Positions 25,969 through 34,981 of a DNA stretch of 64,000 nt are shown here, piece after piece. Source of the stretch: Streptomyces griseorubiginosus (GTDB lineage: Bacteria > Actinomycetota > Actinomycetes > Streptomycetales > Streptomycetaceae); contig NZ_KQ948738.1 of the NCBI RefSeq assembly GCF_001514195.1, positions 22,485-86,484 of the forward strand. Reading direction: 5' to 3'. The position numbers and the translations under genes are program-made. Every line of letters begins with the position of its first letter. The first letter of the stretch is position 1. Under the pieces are notes generated by a model. That model was not told the origin of the DNA. It was given only the letters and a program-made list of their open reading frames with translations, and ran no database searches.

Positions 25969-27228
25969 TCATTTGCGGCCCGGTGTCCAGTTCATGCCCC
26001 AGCCGTAGGCCTGGTCCACGGTCCGCTGCGGGCTCACTCCCCGGTCGGGCACCAGGTAGCGGGCCTCGCGCTGGACGACGAGGTCGTGGCCGGTGTTGGT
26101 GATCAGGGCCAGCGCGCAGACCGTCGAGGGCACCGTGCACTCGTCCAGGGAGAAGTCGATCGGGGCGCCGTGCTGCGGCTGGAGCGTGACGGTGGCGTGC
26201 AGGTCGGCGAAGGACCGCGCGCCCTCGTAGATGGTGACGAACACGAGGATGCGCCGGAAGTCCCGCTGGTGGTCGAGGTTCACGGTGAGGTTCTCGCCGC
26301 TCGCCACCGCCCCGGTGCGGTCGTCGCCGTCGAGATGGATGTACGGCGGCTGGTGCAGGGCTCCATAGGCGTTGCCCAGCGCCTGTACGACCCCTTTGCG
26401 GCCGTCGGCGAGTTCGTAGAGGGCGCACAGGTCCAGGTCGAGGTCGGCGTGCATGGCCACCGCGCGGCCGCGCTTGCTGCCCCAGCCGGAGAACTGTTTG
26501 TGCACCTGCCAGTTGAGGTTCACCCGCATCGCACCCGAGGTGCCGCCCTGTTTGGTGAGGGAGACCGACGGGGCCGCCTTGGTGAGCGTGACCTTGGAGA
26601 GGCGGACGGGCGGCGCGGCGGGCGGGGGCGGCGGGGCGGCCGGTGCGGGTGGGCTCGCCGGGGGCGCGGTGCGCTGAGGCTCGCCCACAGGCGCGGTCCG
26701 CTGGGGCTCGTCCACGGTGATCCCGAAGTCCGTTGCGAGTCCTTCCAGTCCGCTGTCGTAGCCCTGGCCCACGGCACGGAATTTCCAGGCTCCCTGCCTC
26801 CGGTAGAACTCCCCCAGCACGAAAGCGGTTTCGACGGTGGCGCCCGTACTGTCGAACCGCGCGGCGACGGTGCCCTGCACGGCGTCGCGGACCTCGATGT
26901 ACAGCTCCGGGACCTGGGCGAAGGTCCCGCCGTCCGCGGAGGCGGCGAGCACCACGGTCTCGACCGAGGGCTCCACGCGCGCGAGGTCGACGAACAGGGT
27001 GTCCGTCACCCGGCCGCCGTCGGTGCGCTTGCCCTCGTGGCGGACCGAGCCGGAGGCGTGCTGGGGCTGGTTGTAGAAGACGAAGTCGGCGTCGGAACGG
27101 ACCTTTCCGCCGACCAGGAGCAGGGCCGAGGCATCCGCGTCGGGGACCCCCGGTCCGGAACGCCAGCCCAATTCGACGCGCAGTGCCGTCGTGGGCACGG
27201 GAACGTTCGAGCCTTTCGGCATTGACAT
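25969..27228 (-). CDS. TerD-family protein with two stress-response domains
   Basis: A 419-residue protein. The N-terminal TerD domain (1-~165) shows the family pattern, LRVELGWRSG ... DADASALLL ... DFVFYNQPQHASGSVRH and FVLGEFYRRQGAWKFRAVGQGY. A Pro/Ala-rich linker follows (~180-215, with EPQRTAP repeated). A second domain (~220-419) is TerA-like, including MHADLDLDLCALYEL. TerD domains bind Ca2+ through Asp clusters and act in tellurite and general stress tolerance. The ATG at 27228 is preceded by GGGGGCAG. In Streptomyces several TerD paralogs exist; this one stands alone, not in a ter cluster. Confidence 0.9.
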   Translation of the reverse strand: MSMPKGSNVPVPTTALRVELGWRSGPGVPDADASALLLVGGKVRSDADFVFYNQPQHASGSVRHEGKRTDGGRVTDTLFVDLARVEPSVETVVLAASADGGTFAQVPELYIEVRDAVQGTVAARFDSTGATVETAFVLGEFYRRQGAWKFRAVGQGYDSGLEGLATDFGITVDEPQRTAPVGEPQRTAPPASPPAPAAPPPPPAAPPVRLSKVTLTKAAPSVSLTKQGGTSGAMRVNLNWQVHKQFSGWGSKRGRAVAMHADLDLDLCALYELADGRKGVVQALGNAYGALHQPPYIHLDGDDRTGAVASGENLTVNLDHQRDFRRILVFVTIYEGARSFADLHATVTLQPQHGAPIDFSLDECTVPSTVCALALITNTGHDLVVQREARYLVPDRGVSPQRTVDQAYGWGMNWTPGRK

Positions 27229-27516
27229 GTCTGCCCCCTCGGGTGTCGGCAGGCCAGGACGCCCCGGCGGCCACCGGTGTGCTACCCGCCCAACCTATTC
27301 CCCCATGACAGCGAACTCCCATCCCGCGCACAGCAAGATCGCCGGTCAACCACCGGTAACCCCCTCGGAACTCGGCCTTTACACGACCTCAACCCGGATT
27401 GGCGTCCTATTTTGCCGAGTTCGCTCGCATTGGGGATCCAGGGTCACTGCCGACACGGAAAACAACCCTCTTATCGGTCTCCCCAACCAGCACATCGTGG
27501 GCTTAACTTATGTGCC

Positions 27517-27966
27517 ATGACCTCCCCCCGCTCCACTTATGGCGGCGGCTACTACTCCGCCTCCTTCCCGGACACTCCGATCTACGACTCGCTCGTGGCC
27601 GAGCGGGGCACCCCGCAGATCGCCCCGATCCGGGTCCCCGCCGCGTACGACGTCCCGGTCAGCCACCTGCCGGCGCTGCCGTCCGCCCTGCCCGCCCTGC
27701 CCGCGGGCCCCTCCCAGTCCGCCTACGGCTATCCGCAGGCGCAGCAGCCCTCGCCGCTCCAGCAGGCGCCCGCCGCGTACATCCCGCAGCAGGCCGCCGC
27801 ACCGCGCGGCTATCCGGGGCCGCAGCAGCAGCCCCGCCCGGCCGCGCCCGGCATGGGAATGGGCATGAGCACGGGCTACGAGGCGATGCGCCCCGCGGCC
27901 CCGCGACCCGCCCAGGCGGCTCCCTACCAGGATCCGTACAACAACCAGCAGTACCGCGGGTACTGA
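27517..27966 (+). CDS. Pro/Gln/Tyr-rich protein of unknown function
   Basis: A 149-residue protein. The first 55 residues have a defined sequence (MTSPRSTYGGGYYSASFPDT ... RVPAAYDVPVSHLP). The rest is Pro/Ala/Gln/Tyr-rich, with PQAQQPSPLQQAP, GMGMGMS and a C-terminal QDPYNNQQYRGY. It has no signal peptide or membrane helix and is probably disordered. I recall similar short proteins as conserved in Streptomyces (a DUF family), but I cannot name a function. The upstream region 27229-27516 is unusually AT-rich for this genome and looks like a strong promoter region. No strong Shine-Dalgarno was noted. Confidence 0.8.
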   Translation: MTSPRSTYGGGYYSASFPDTPIYDSLVAERGTPQIAPIRVPAAYDVPVSHLPALPSALPALPAGPSQSAYGYPQAQQPSPLQQAPAAYIPQQAAAPRGYPGPQQQPRPAAPGMGMGMSTGYEAMRPAAPRPAQAAPYQDPYNNQQYRGY

Positions 27967-28008
27967 TTCCCCTCCCGGACTGTCGGTGCCACCTGGCACG
28001 ATGGCTCC

Positions 28009-28848
28009 ATGGGGAATGCCGAGCTGCTGTCGATCCACGTCCATCCGGTCAAGGCGTTCCGGGGTCTCGCGCCCCGGGAAGCCGAGGTGGAGCCCTGGGG
28101 GCTGGCCGGAGACCGGCGCTGGGCCTTGGTCGACGACGGGGGAAAGGTCGTCACACAGCGACAGCAGCCACGTCTCGCACTGGCCGCCGCCGAGCTCCTG
28201 CCCGGCGGCGGCATCGTGCTGTCGGCGCCCGGTATGGAGCCGCTGACCGTGCCCGCGCCCGCGCCGGGCACCACCGTCACGCTGGAGCTCTTCGGGGAGA
28301 AGGTCGAGGGAGTGCCCGCCGCCGACGCGGCCGCGCACAGCTGGTGCAGCGAGTACCTGGGCGTCCCGGCGCGCCTCGTGCACATGGACGACCCGGCCAC
28401 CCGCCGCCCCGTCGATCCCGAGTACGCGCTGCCGGGTGAGACCGTCTCCTTCGCCGACGGCTATCCGCTGCTGCTCACCTCCACGGCCTCCCTGGACGCC
28501 CTCAACTCCCTGATCGCCGAGGGCCGGCACGCCGCCGACGGTCCGCTGCCCATGAACCGGTTCCGGCCGAACGTCGTCGTGGGCGGCACGGAGGCCTGGG
28601 CCGAGGACGACTGGTCGAGGATCGCGATCGGCGACATCGCCTTCCGGGTGGTCAAGATGTGCGGCCGGTGCGTGGTGACGACGACCGACCAGTCGAGCGC
28701 AGTGCGCGGCAAGGAGCCTCTGCACACGCTCGGCCGCCACCGGCGCTTCGGCAGCAACCTGGTCTTCGGCCAGAACCTCGTGCCCGAGTCCCGCGGCACG
28801 ATCCGGGTCGGTGACCCCGTCAGGGTCCTCGACCGGAAGACCGGGTGA
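28009..28848 (+). CDS. MOSC domain protein (molybdenum-cofactor/mARC-like)
   Basis: A 279-residue protein with an N-terminal MOSC beta-barrel (LLSIHVHPVKAFRGLAPREAEVEPWGLAGDRRWALVD) and a MOSC domain with the catalytic-type Cys in KMCGRCVVTTTDQSS. Family members bind the molybdenum cofactor and reduce N-hydroxylated compounds, or carry sulfur; actinobacterial versions are mostly uncharacterized. The ATG at 28009 begins MGNAELLSIHVHP. The downstream tract at 28853-28890 has short GGTCGGGGT repeats. Single-gene unit on the plus strand. Confidence 0.88.
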   Translation: MGNAELLSIHVHPVKAFRGLAPREAEVEPWGLAGDRRWALVDDGGKVVTQRQQPRLALAAAELLPGGGIVLSAPGMEPLTVPAPAPGTTVTLELFGEKVEGVPAADAAAHSWCSEYLGVPARLVHMDDPATRRPVDPEYALPGETVSFADGYPLLLTSTASLDALNSLIAEGRHAADGPLPMNRFRPNVVVGGTEAWAEDDWSRIAIGDIAFRVVKMCGRCVVTTTDQSSAVRGKEPLHTLGRHRRFGSNLVFGQNLVPESRGTIRVGDPVRVLDRKTG

Positions 28849-29103
28849 CCGGTCGGGGTGGTCGGGGTGGTCGAGGCTGCCGGGGTTGGCCGGAGCGGCC
28901 AGGGGCTGCCGGGGCGGTCGCGGACAAAGTTCCGTCAAAGATCCACCTGGGTGCGATCGCCGGGAACCCGGCTCGGGGGCCCGCGCGTTGGAGCTTTCAT
29001 GAGGAGTTCATGAGAGGCCCCGGCCGCAGGTGATTTGGCTCTCTCTTCGGCCGGTGCCACGCGTGAATTCCTCTCCCGGGGGTTATCACGGAGCGGGAAG
29101 GGG

Positions 29104-29718
29104 GTGCGGACGGTGCGAGCGATCAGCGGACTCTGGCGGTGGCGGCACAACCCGCTGCGCCGCGGGACCGACCTGGCCGAGGCCTGGGTATGTCTCATGG
29201 CTCTGCTGCTGATCCTGGTGGTCGCCCCGGTGGCCGGCGCGTTCGTCGGCGGGGTGGCTCAGGGCGCGCTCCAGCGGGCGGTGCGGGAGCAGCGTGAGTC
29301 CCGGCAGCTGGTGACGGCGACGGTGATCCGCAAGCTGGACCGCTCCCCGCTCGACGCCGACCCGGAGACGGCCTCGGGGCGCGATCTCAGAAGCCAGGTG
29401 CTGGCCGGCTGGACCGCGCCGGACGGCACCACCCACCAGGGCTCCGTCATGGCCGCCCTCCAGACCCCGCACCGCGGCGACCACTTCGACATCTGGACGG
29501 ACCATGACGGGCAGATAGCGGCCCGCCCGCTGGACGCGACGACCGCCACCACCCATGCCGTGCTCGCCGGCATCGGCGCGGCCCTGCTGGCGGCCGGGCT
29601 GATCGAGGGCGGGCGGCGGCTGGCCCTGTGGCGCATGGTCCGTCGCCGGTACGCCGACTGGGACCGGGCCTGGGACAGCGCGGGCCCGGACTGGGGCCGG
29701 ACCGGCACCGGCAGTTGA
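29104..29718 (+). CDS. Rv1733c-like membrane protein
   Basis: A 204-residue protein with two membrane helices, at ~30-55 and ~155-180, and an outside loop between them (TATVIRKLDRSPL ... AGWTAPDGTTHQGSVMA). Length, topology and the WTAPDGTTHQG loop match the actinobacterial family typified by M. tuberculosis Rv1733c, a dormancy-associated membrane protein of unknown function. The GTG at 29104 is used; the GTG at 29113 is equally possible, since GGGAAGGGG lies between. It precedes the beta-helix/AAA+ gene by 111 bases on the same strand. Confidence 0.75.
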   Translation: MRTVRAISGLWRWRHNPLRRGTDLAEAWVCLMALLLILVVAPVAGAFVGGVAQGALQRAVREQRESRQLVTATVIRKLDRSPLDADPETASGRDLRSQVLAGWTAPDGTTHQGSVMAALQTPHRGDHFDIWTDHDGQIAARPLDATTATTHAVLAGIGAALLAAGLIEGGRRLALWRMVRRRYADWDRAWDSAGPDWGRTGTGS

Positions 29719-29829
29719 CGGCCTTACGGCTCTGGTCAACCCACCACCCGCGCGCACGCTACGGTGGACCGGCCGAACCTCTTCGGCAGCACAAACCCGC
29801 GTACTACGAGGTGGGGGCACAGCAACGCC

Positions 29830-32265
29830 ATGGCACAGGGCACGGTCCAGGTGACGCACACCGGTACATCGCGGTGGCGGCGCCGCACAGGTGAGTACGC
29901 GTCGCTCGCCGCCGCCCTGGAGGCCGCGGCCGAGGGCGACGTCCTCACCGTCGCCCCCGGCACCTACCGGGAGAACCTCGTGCTCCAGCGGGCGGTGACC
30001 CTGCGCGGCCCGGAGGGCTCGCCGGGATCCGTGCGCATCGCGCCCGTGGACGGCGTGCCGTTGACCGTACGTGCCTCGGCGGTCGTCCAGGACCTGCACG
30101 TGGAGGGCCAGGACGCCGCCGCGCCCGCGCTGCTCGTCGAGGAGGGCACCCCGGAACTCTCCGACATCAGGGTCGTCACCCGCTCCGCGGCCGGCATAGA
30201 GGTGCGCGGCGGTGCCCGGCCGACCGTGCGGCGCTGCACCGTCGACAACCCGGCGGGCATCGGCATCGCCGTGCTCGAGGGCGCGGGCGGGGTCTTCGAG
30301 GAGTGCGAGATCGTGGCGGCCGGCCAGTCCGGTGTCTCGGTGCGCGGCGGCGCCCACCCCCGTCTGGAGCGCTGCCGGGTGCACCACACCTCGGGCGCGG
30401 GCCTGGCGGCGACCGGTGAGAACTCCGCGCTGGAGGCCGTGGGTTGTGAGGTCTACGAGGTCCGCGGCAGCGGGGTCCAGATCACCGGCCGGGCCACCGC
30501 GCACCTCACCGACTGCGATGTGCACCGCACCACGGCCGACGGGGTCACCCTCGACACCGACGCGGTGCTGACCCTGGCCGACTGCCGTATCCACGACATC
30601 CCGGAGAACGCCGTCGATCTGCGCTCCCGCTCGGTCCTGACCCTGACCCGCACCACCGTCCGCCAGTTCGGGCGCAACGGCCTGTCGGTGTGGGACCCGG
30701 GCACCCGCGTGGACGCCAACCAGTGCGAGATCTTCGACAGCACCGGCGACTACCCGGCCGTCTGGGTCAGCGACGGCGCCACCGCGGTCCTGGACTCCTG
30801 CCGGGTGCACGACGTGCCGGACGCGCTGTTCGTCCTGGACCGCGGCTCGCGCGCGGACGTCGTCGACAGCGACATCTCCCAGGTCCGCAACACGGCCGTG
30901 TCCGTGAGCGACGGCGCCACCGCGCAGCTGGACGACTGCCGGATCCGGGACGCGGCCACCGGTGCCTGGTTCCGTGACCACGGCAGCGGCGGCACCCTCA
31001 ACAACTGCACCGTGGACGGCACCCAGACCGGCGTGATCGTCACCAAGGGCGCCGACCCGACGATCGAGCGCTGCACCGTCGACTCCCCCGCTGAGGCCGG
31101 CTTCTACGTGTCGGCGGGCGGCCGCGGCAGCTTCCTCAACTGCCGGGTGACCGGCAGCGGCGGCTACGGCTTCCACGTGATAGACGGCAGCCGCTCGACC
31201 CTGCGCAAGTGCCGTACGGAACGGTGCGCGCGCGGGGGTTACGAGTTCGCCGACGCCCCCGACGCGGCGGCCGGTTCGGGGCCCGTCGTCGAGGACTGCA
31301 CGAGCGACGAGAGCGGCGGCCTCACGCCGCCCGCGGCCCGGGAGACCGCCGTACAGACCGAGTCCCGCTCCCCCGGGCTGCTCGGCGCGATCCCCGAGCA
31401 GCGGATCACCGAGCAGGAGCCGCCTGCCACTCCCGCGGAGCCGGAGAAGCCGGCGCGCGCCTCCAAGGCCGTCCTCGGTGAACTCGACGCGCTGGTGGGC
31501 CTGGACAGTGTCAAGCGTGAGGTGCGGGCGCTCACCGACATGATCGAGGTGGGCCGGCGCCGCCAGCAGGCGGGCCTGAAGGCAGCCTCCGTCAAGCGCC
31601 ACCTGGTCTTCACGGGCTCTCCCGGCACCGGCAAGACGACGGTCGCCCGGCTCTACGGCGAGATCCTCGCCTCCCTCGGGGTCCTGGAGAAGGGCCACCT
31701 GGTCGAGGTGTCCCGCGTCGACCTGGTGGGCGAGCACATCGGCTCCACCGCGATCCGCACCCAGGAGGCCTTCGACCGGGCACGCGGCGGAGTCCTGTTC
31801 ATCGACGAGGCGTACGCGCTGTCGCCGGAGGACTCGGGCCGGGACTTCGGCAAGGAGGCCATCGACACGCTGGTGAAGCTGATGGAGGACCACCGCGACG
31901 CGGTCGTGGTGATCGTCGCCGGCTACACCGCCGAGATGGAGCGGTTCCTGTCGGTCAACCCGGGTGTGGCGTCCCGGTTCTCACGGACCATCACCTTCAG
32001 CGACTACGACCCGGACGAACTGCTCAGCATCGTGGAGCAGCAGGCCGAGGAGCATGAGTACCGGCTGGCGCCGGGCGCCCCCGAGGCGCTGCTGAAGTAC
32101 TTCACGGTCATGCCCAAGGGGCCCGCGTTCGGCAACGGCCGTACCGCGCGGCAGACGTTCGAGGCGATGGTGGAGCGGCACGCGAGCCGGGTCGCGCAGG
32201 TCGCCGACCCGACCACGGACGACCTGACGCTGCTCTACGCCGAGGATCTGCCCGGCTCGTCCTGA
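29830..32265 (+). CDS. Right-handed beta-helix fused to CbxX/CfqX-type AAA+ ATPase
   Basis: An 811-residue fusion. Residues ~30-490 are about 20 repeats of the PbH1/NosD type (for example DCRIHDIPENAVDLRSRSVL, repeated with changes), predicting a long parallel beta-helix. A disordered Pro/Glu linker (~500-545) follows. A complete AAA+ module covers ~550-811, with Walker A GSPGTGKT at 596-603, Walker B VLFIDEAYAL at ~656-665 (D659, E660), and GVASRFSRTITFSDY with the sensor/arginine-finger region. The C-terminal part resembles SpoVK/CbbX/EccA ATPases. The ATG at 29830 is preceded by GAGGTGGGG. It overlaps the convergent hydrolase gene by 31 bases. The role is unknown; a chaperone whose substrate is recognised by the beta-helix is a reasonable guess. 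Confidence 0.9.
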   Translation: MAQGTVQVTHTGTSRWRRRTGEYASLAAALEAAAEGDVLTVAPGTYRENLVLQRAVTLRGPEGSPGSVRIAPVDGVPLTVRASAVVQDLHVEGQDAAAPALLVEEGTPELSDIRVVTRSAAGIEVRGGARPTVRRCTVDNPAGIGIAVLEGAGGVFEECEIVAAGQSGVSVRGGAHPRLERCRVHHTSGAGLAATGENSALEAVGCEVYEVRGSGVQITGRATAHLTDCDVHRTTADGVTLDTDAVLTLADCRIHDIPENAVDLRSRSVLTLTRTTVRQFGRNGLSVWDPGTRVDANQCEIFDSTGDYPAVWVSDGATAVLDSCRVHDVPDALFVLDRGSRADVVDSDISQVRNTAVSVSDGATAQLDDCRIRDAATGAWFRDHGSGGTLNNCTVDGTQTGVIVTKGADPTIERCTVDSPAEAGFYVSAGGRGSFLNCRVTGSGGYGFHVIDGSRSTLRKCRTERCARGGYEFADAPDAAAGSGPVVEDCTSDESGGLTPPAARETAVQTESRSPGLLGAIPEQRITEQEPPATPAEPEKPARASKAVLGELDALVGLDSVKREVRALTDMIEVGRRRQQAGLKAASVKRHLVFTGSPGTGKTTVARLYGEILASLGVLEKGHLVEVSRVDLVGEHIGSTAIRTQEAFDRARGGVLFIDEAYALSPEDSGRDFGKEAIDTLVKLMEDHRDAVVVIVAGYTAEMERFLSVNPGVASRFSRTITFSDYDPDELLSIVEQQAEEHEYRLAPGAPEALLKYFTVMPKGPAFGNGRTARQTFEAMVERHASRVAQVADPTTDDLTLLYAEDLPGSS

Positions 32266-34691
32266 GCCGGCGGACCGGGTTCGTCCTGAACCCTCGGGCT
32301 CGGCTCGTCCTGAACCCGGGGGCCCGGTTCGTCCTGAACCCGCGGGCTCGGCTCCTCCTGAGCCCGCGGACCGCGCTCGTCCTGAACCCGCGGGCTCGGC
32401 AGGTCCGGCTGGAGTCGGCCCAGCAGTTTCGCGCGTTCCTCGGCGAAGGCGGGGTCGGCCTGGTAGTCGGAGTGGCCGAGGATGGGCGCGGGCAGCGGGT
32501 GCAGATCGGTGCGGCCGTAGACCAGGGGGTCCCTGAGGGGCTCGCGGTCCACCTCGGGGCCGCAGTCGCCGGGCAGCCGGACCGGGCCGCCGATGGGGTC
32601 GGTGAGCCGGTGGAGGTTGCGCCAGCAGTCCACGTCGTGGTGCAGGGCGGTGAGGGCGGCCGGGCCGAAGTGGGCCGGGAACCAGCGGCCGTAGAGGCGC
32701 TCGAGCGGGGAGCCGTAGGTCAGCAGGGCGACCCGCGCGCGGACCGACGGCTCCAACTGCCAGGCCGCGGCGGCGGCGAGGACGCTGCCCTGGGAGTGGC
32801 CCGAGATGACGAGTCGGCCGCGGGTGGTGCGGGTCCAGGTCGCGATGCGCCAGGTCAGGTCGGGCACCGCACGCTCGGCGTAGCAGGGCGGGGCGAAGGG
32901 GTGGGCGGCCCGCGGCCAGAAGGTGCCGACATCCCAGAGGATGCCGATGGTGCGGCGGGCGGAGGGGTCCTTGTAGGCGCGTCGGCCCCAGGTGACGAAC
33001 AGCAGGAAGCCGAGGCCGATCAGCCAGGATCCCAGAGCCTGTGCGGTCTCGGCGGCGCTCTCGACGAAGGCGTACGCCCCCTCGGCGGCCTTGGCCGGGG
33101 TCCTGCGGGTGGTCAGGGCGCCCACGAGCGCTCCGGCGCCGAGGAGAAGGGTGCTGGCGGCCGTCACGCCGAGCAGGCGCGGCCCCCGGTCCGTCAGGGC
33201 CGCCATCGCGCGGGTCCTGGCGATGCGGCGGGTGCGTGTCGCGTCCTTCGGCTCGCCCGTGTACTCGCTCTCCACGGTGGCCAGTTGGGCCCGGCTCGAT
33301 CGCCAGGTCCGCCGGGCCAGCCAGGCCAGGTGCCCCAGGAGCACGAGCAGGACCAGCGGGATCACGGACGCCTGCCAGGTCAGCAGGACCGGTGGGCCGG
33401 GGATGGTGGCGCCGGTGCCGTCCAGCCAGTCCGCGACGCGCTGCGAGACGCCGCCGGACATGACACCGCCCAGGGCGCAGGCCAGCATCGCGACGGCGGG
33501 TCCGGCCAGGCCCCGCATCGCGGCGCGCGGATCGGGGTGCGTGCGGTACAGCAGGTGGGCGACGACGGCCAGCGCGATGACCAGGAGGCCCTGGACGAGG
33601 GTGATGCCTCCGAAGGTGGCGTCCCCGGACAGCCGGCCCTGCGACTGCCATTCCGGCCGCTCCCAGCCGGCGTACACCGCGGCGAGGGCGAGCAGGACGA
33701 GAGCGGTCAGCGGCAGGCGTCGTACTAGCTGCTCGTCGAGCTGCCGGTCCAGGTGCCGCTCGCTGCGGCCGCGGCGGCACACCACCCACACGACCGCCCC
33801 GCCGCCGGCGACGAGGCTCAGCTGAAGGAGCCGGCCGAGGGTGTCCAGCGGTGCGGGGCCGCCCGGCGCGCGGTCGAAGCGGGCGGCCGTCGAGCTGACC
33901 GCGGCGGCGATCGTCAGGAGGCCGGCCGCGGTGTGCGCGGCGCGCAGCCGGGCGACCAGGCGGCGGCCGTACCAGAAGCCGGGCCGACCCAGCGCGGTCC
34001 GGCCGTCGTCCTCCTCGGCCTCGCCCTCGTGGGACAGCGGTTGCTGGGACTCGTAGGCGCTCCAGGTGCGGTGGGACAGGTACCAGAGGAGGCCGGTGAG
34101 GGTGGCCGGGACGAGGGCGGCCAGGGCGAGGCGGCGGCCGGGCCTGCTCCACCAGCCGTCGTCGGACACGCCGGGTGACAGGAAGCCGAGCCAGGAGTGG
34201 GAGTCGGCGCACGCGCGTGTGCCCGCGCACTGCCAGGCGGCGAGGTCGAGGGCGACCTCGCAGGCGGCGGCGACCAGCAGCACGGTCAGGGTCAGACCGG
34301 CGAGTCGCACCAGCAGGCCGTACAATCGCACGGTCCTTTTCCTGTGCCGCGCGGTGGGGCGCATCCAGTGGGCAAGGTTGACGACCATGAACGGCAGCAA
34401 CAGCAGCCACAGGGCGCGGGTGCCGTTGCCGGAGGTGAGGTTGCACCAGACGTACGCCTCGGGGACCGGGCCGGGGCGGCCGGATCCTGGCCTGCTCTCG
34501 GCGTCGACGTCGTCGGCGCGCCGGAACACGGCCGCGACGTCGTCCCCGGTGATCCGCACCGTGCGCGGGTCGTCGAGCATCTTGTCCGGCGTGGTGCCGC
34601 CCACTCCGTGGACCAGGAGTTCCAGGGCGGTGCCGGAGTCCTCGGGCCGGACGGCCGAGCCGTCGGTGCCCTTGATCGGGACACGTTCCAC
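32235..34691 (-). CDS. Large membrane protein with lipase-like GxSxG domain and repeat tail
   Basis: An 818-residue protein. After ~30 hydrophilic residues comes a hydrolase-like segment (LELLVHGVGGTTPDKML), then about ten scattered helices, and near 600-760 a cytoplasmic or extracellular domain with GRLVISGHSQGSVLAAA, the lipase/serine-hydrolase elbow GHSQG. The C-terminus (~765-818) has eight-residue (S/G)PRVQDEP repeats encoded by 24-bp DNA repeats (32257-32400). The GTG at 34691 has GGGGGAA upstream. It is convergent with the AAA+ gene and its last codons lie inside that gene. The role is unknown; I infer a membrane esterase or lipase. Confidence 0.8.
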   Translation of the reverse strand: MERVPIKGTDGSAVRPEDSGTALELLVHGVGGTTPDKMLDDPRTVRITGDDVAAVFRRADDVDAESRPGSGRPGPVPEAYVWCNLTSGNGTRALWLLLLPFMVVNLAHWMRPTARHRKRTVRLYGLLVRLAGLTLTVLLVAAACEVALDLAAWQCAGTRACADSHSWLGFLSPGVSDDGWWSRPGRRLALAALVPATLTGLLWYLSHRTWSAYESQQPLSHEGEAEEDDGRTALGRPGFWYGRRLVARLRAAHTAAGLLTIAAAVSSTAARFDRAPGGPAPLDTLGRLLQLSLVAGGGAVVWVVCRRGRSERHLDRQLDEQLVRRLPLTALVLLALAAVYAGWERPEWQSQGRLSGDATFGGITLVQGLLVIALAVVAHLLYRTHPDPRAAMRGLAGPAVAMLACALGGVMSGGVSQRVADWLDGTGATIPGPPVLLTWQASVIPLVLLVLLGHLAWLARRTWRSSRAQLATVESEYTGEPKDATRTRRIARTRAMAALTDRGPRLLGVTAASTLLLGAGALVGALTTRRTPAKAAEGAYAFVESAAETAQALGSWLIGLGFLLFVTWGRRAYKDPSARRTIGILWDVGTFWPRAAHPFAPPCYAERAVPDLTWRIATWTRTTRGRLVISGHSQGSVLAAAAAWQLEPSVRARVALLTYGSPLERLYGRWFPAHFGPAALTALHHDVDCWRNLHRLTDPIGGPVRLPGDCGPEVDREPLRDPLVYGRTDLHPLPAPILGHSDYQADPAFAEERAKLLGRLQPDLPSPRVQDERGPRAQEEPSPRVQDEPGPRVQDEPSPRVQDEPGPPAQDEPGRSSA
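32257..32400. repeat. Six 24-bp tandem repeats at the junction of two convergent genes
   Basis: Units start at 32257, 32281, 32305, 32329, 32353 and 32377, each beginning TCGTCCTGA (one is TCCTCCTGA). The first contains the stop of the AAA+ gene (TCCTGA, 32263-32265). On the minus strand all six are translated as PRVQDEP-type octapeptides in the membrane hydrolase. Confidence 0.95.
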
Positions 34692-34981
34692 TGTTCGCAC
34701 TTCCCCCGTGACGCGCCGTCGGCATCTGTCCGTGCGGGCACAAGGATCGCCGCCGGTCGCGTTTCGTACACCCCTCGTCACGGAATCTCCCCGATCCGGG
34801 TGACAGCGTGGCCCTTCGTGTACACCCGGTGACCCGCGCGCGACGGGTCGGTCGGTGGCGCTGTCGCCGGGGGGCCGTGCGAGTATGGGACGTCCGCGCA
34901 CCGGGGGACGGGCAGAATGTCCTAGTCGGAGTGGGTGTGCAGGGCATGTCGGAGGCCCCAGGCGAAAGGACCGGAGCGTAC

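Noticed and set aside
29086..31893. 935-codon open frame on the minus strand opposite the beta-helix/AAA+ gene
   Set aside because: It is the antisense reading of a gene with clear motifs. Its product is a Gly/Val/His/Asp/Gln-rich string without domains, as expected from complementing GC-biased codons.
29830..32265. Type VII secretion (ESX) ATPase EccA
   Set aside because: The AAA+ module resembles EccA, but no EccB, EccC, EccD, EccE, PE/PPE or WXG100-type genes are nearby and EccA does not carry a beta-helix.
31981..34947. 988-codon minus-strand open frame over the membrane hydrolase
   Set aside because: It is a different frame of the same strand and gives Arg/Pro-rich sequence; the frame 32235-34691 shows helices and GHSQG and fits codon bias.
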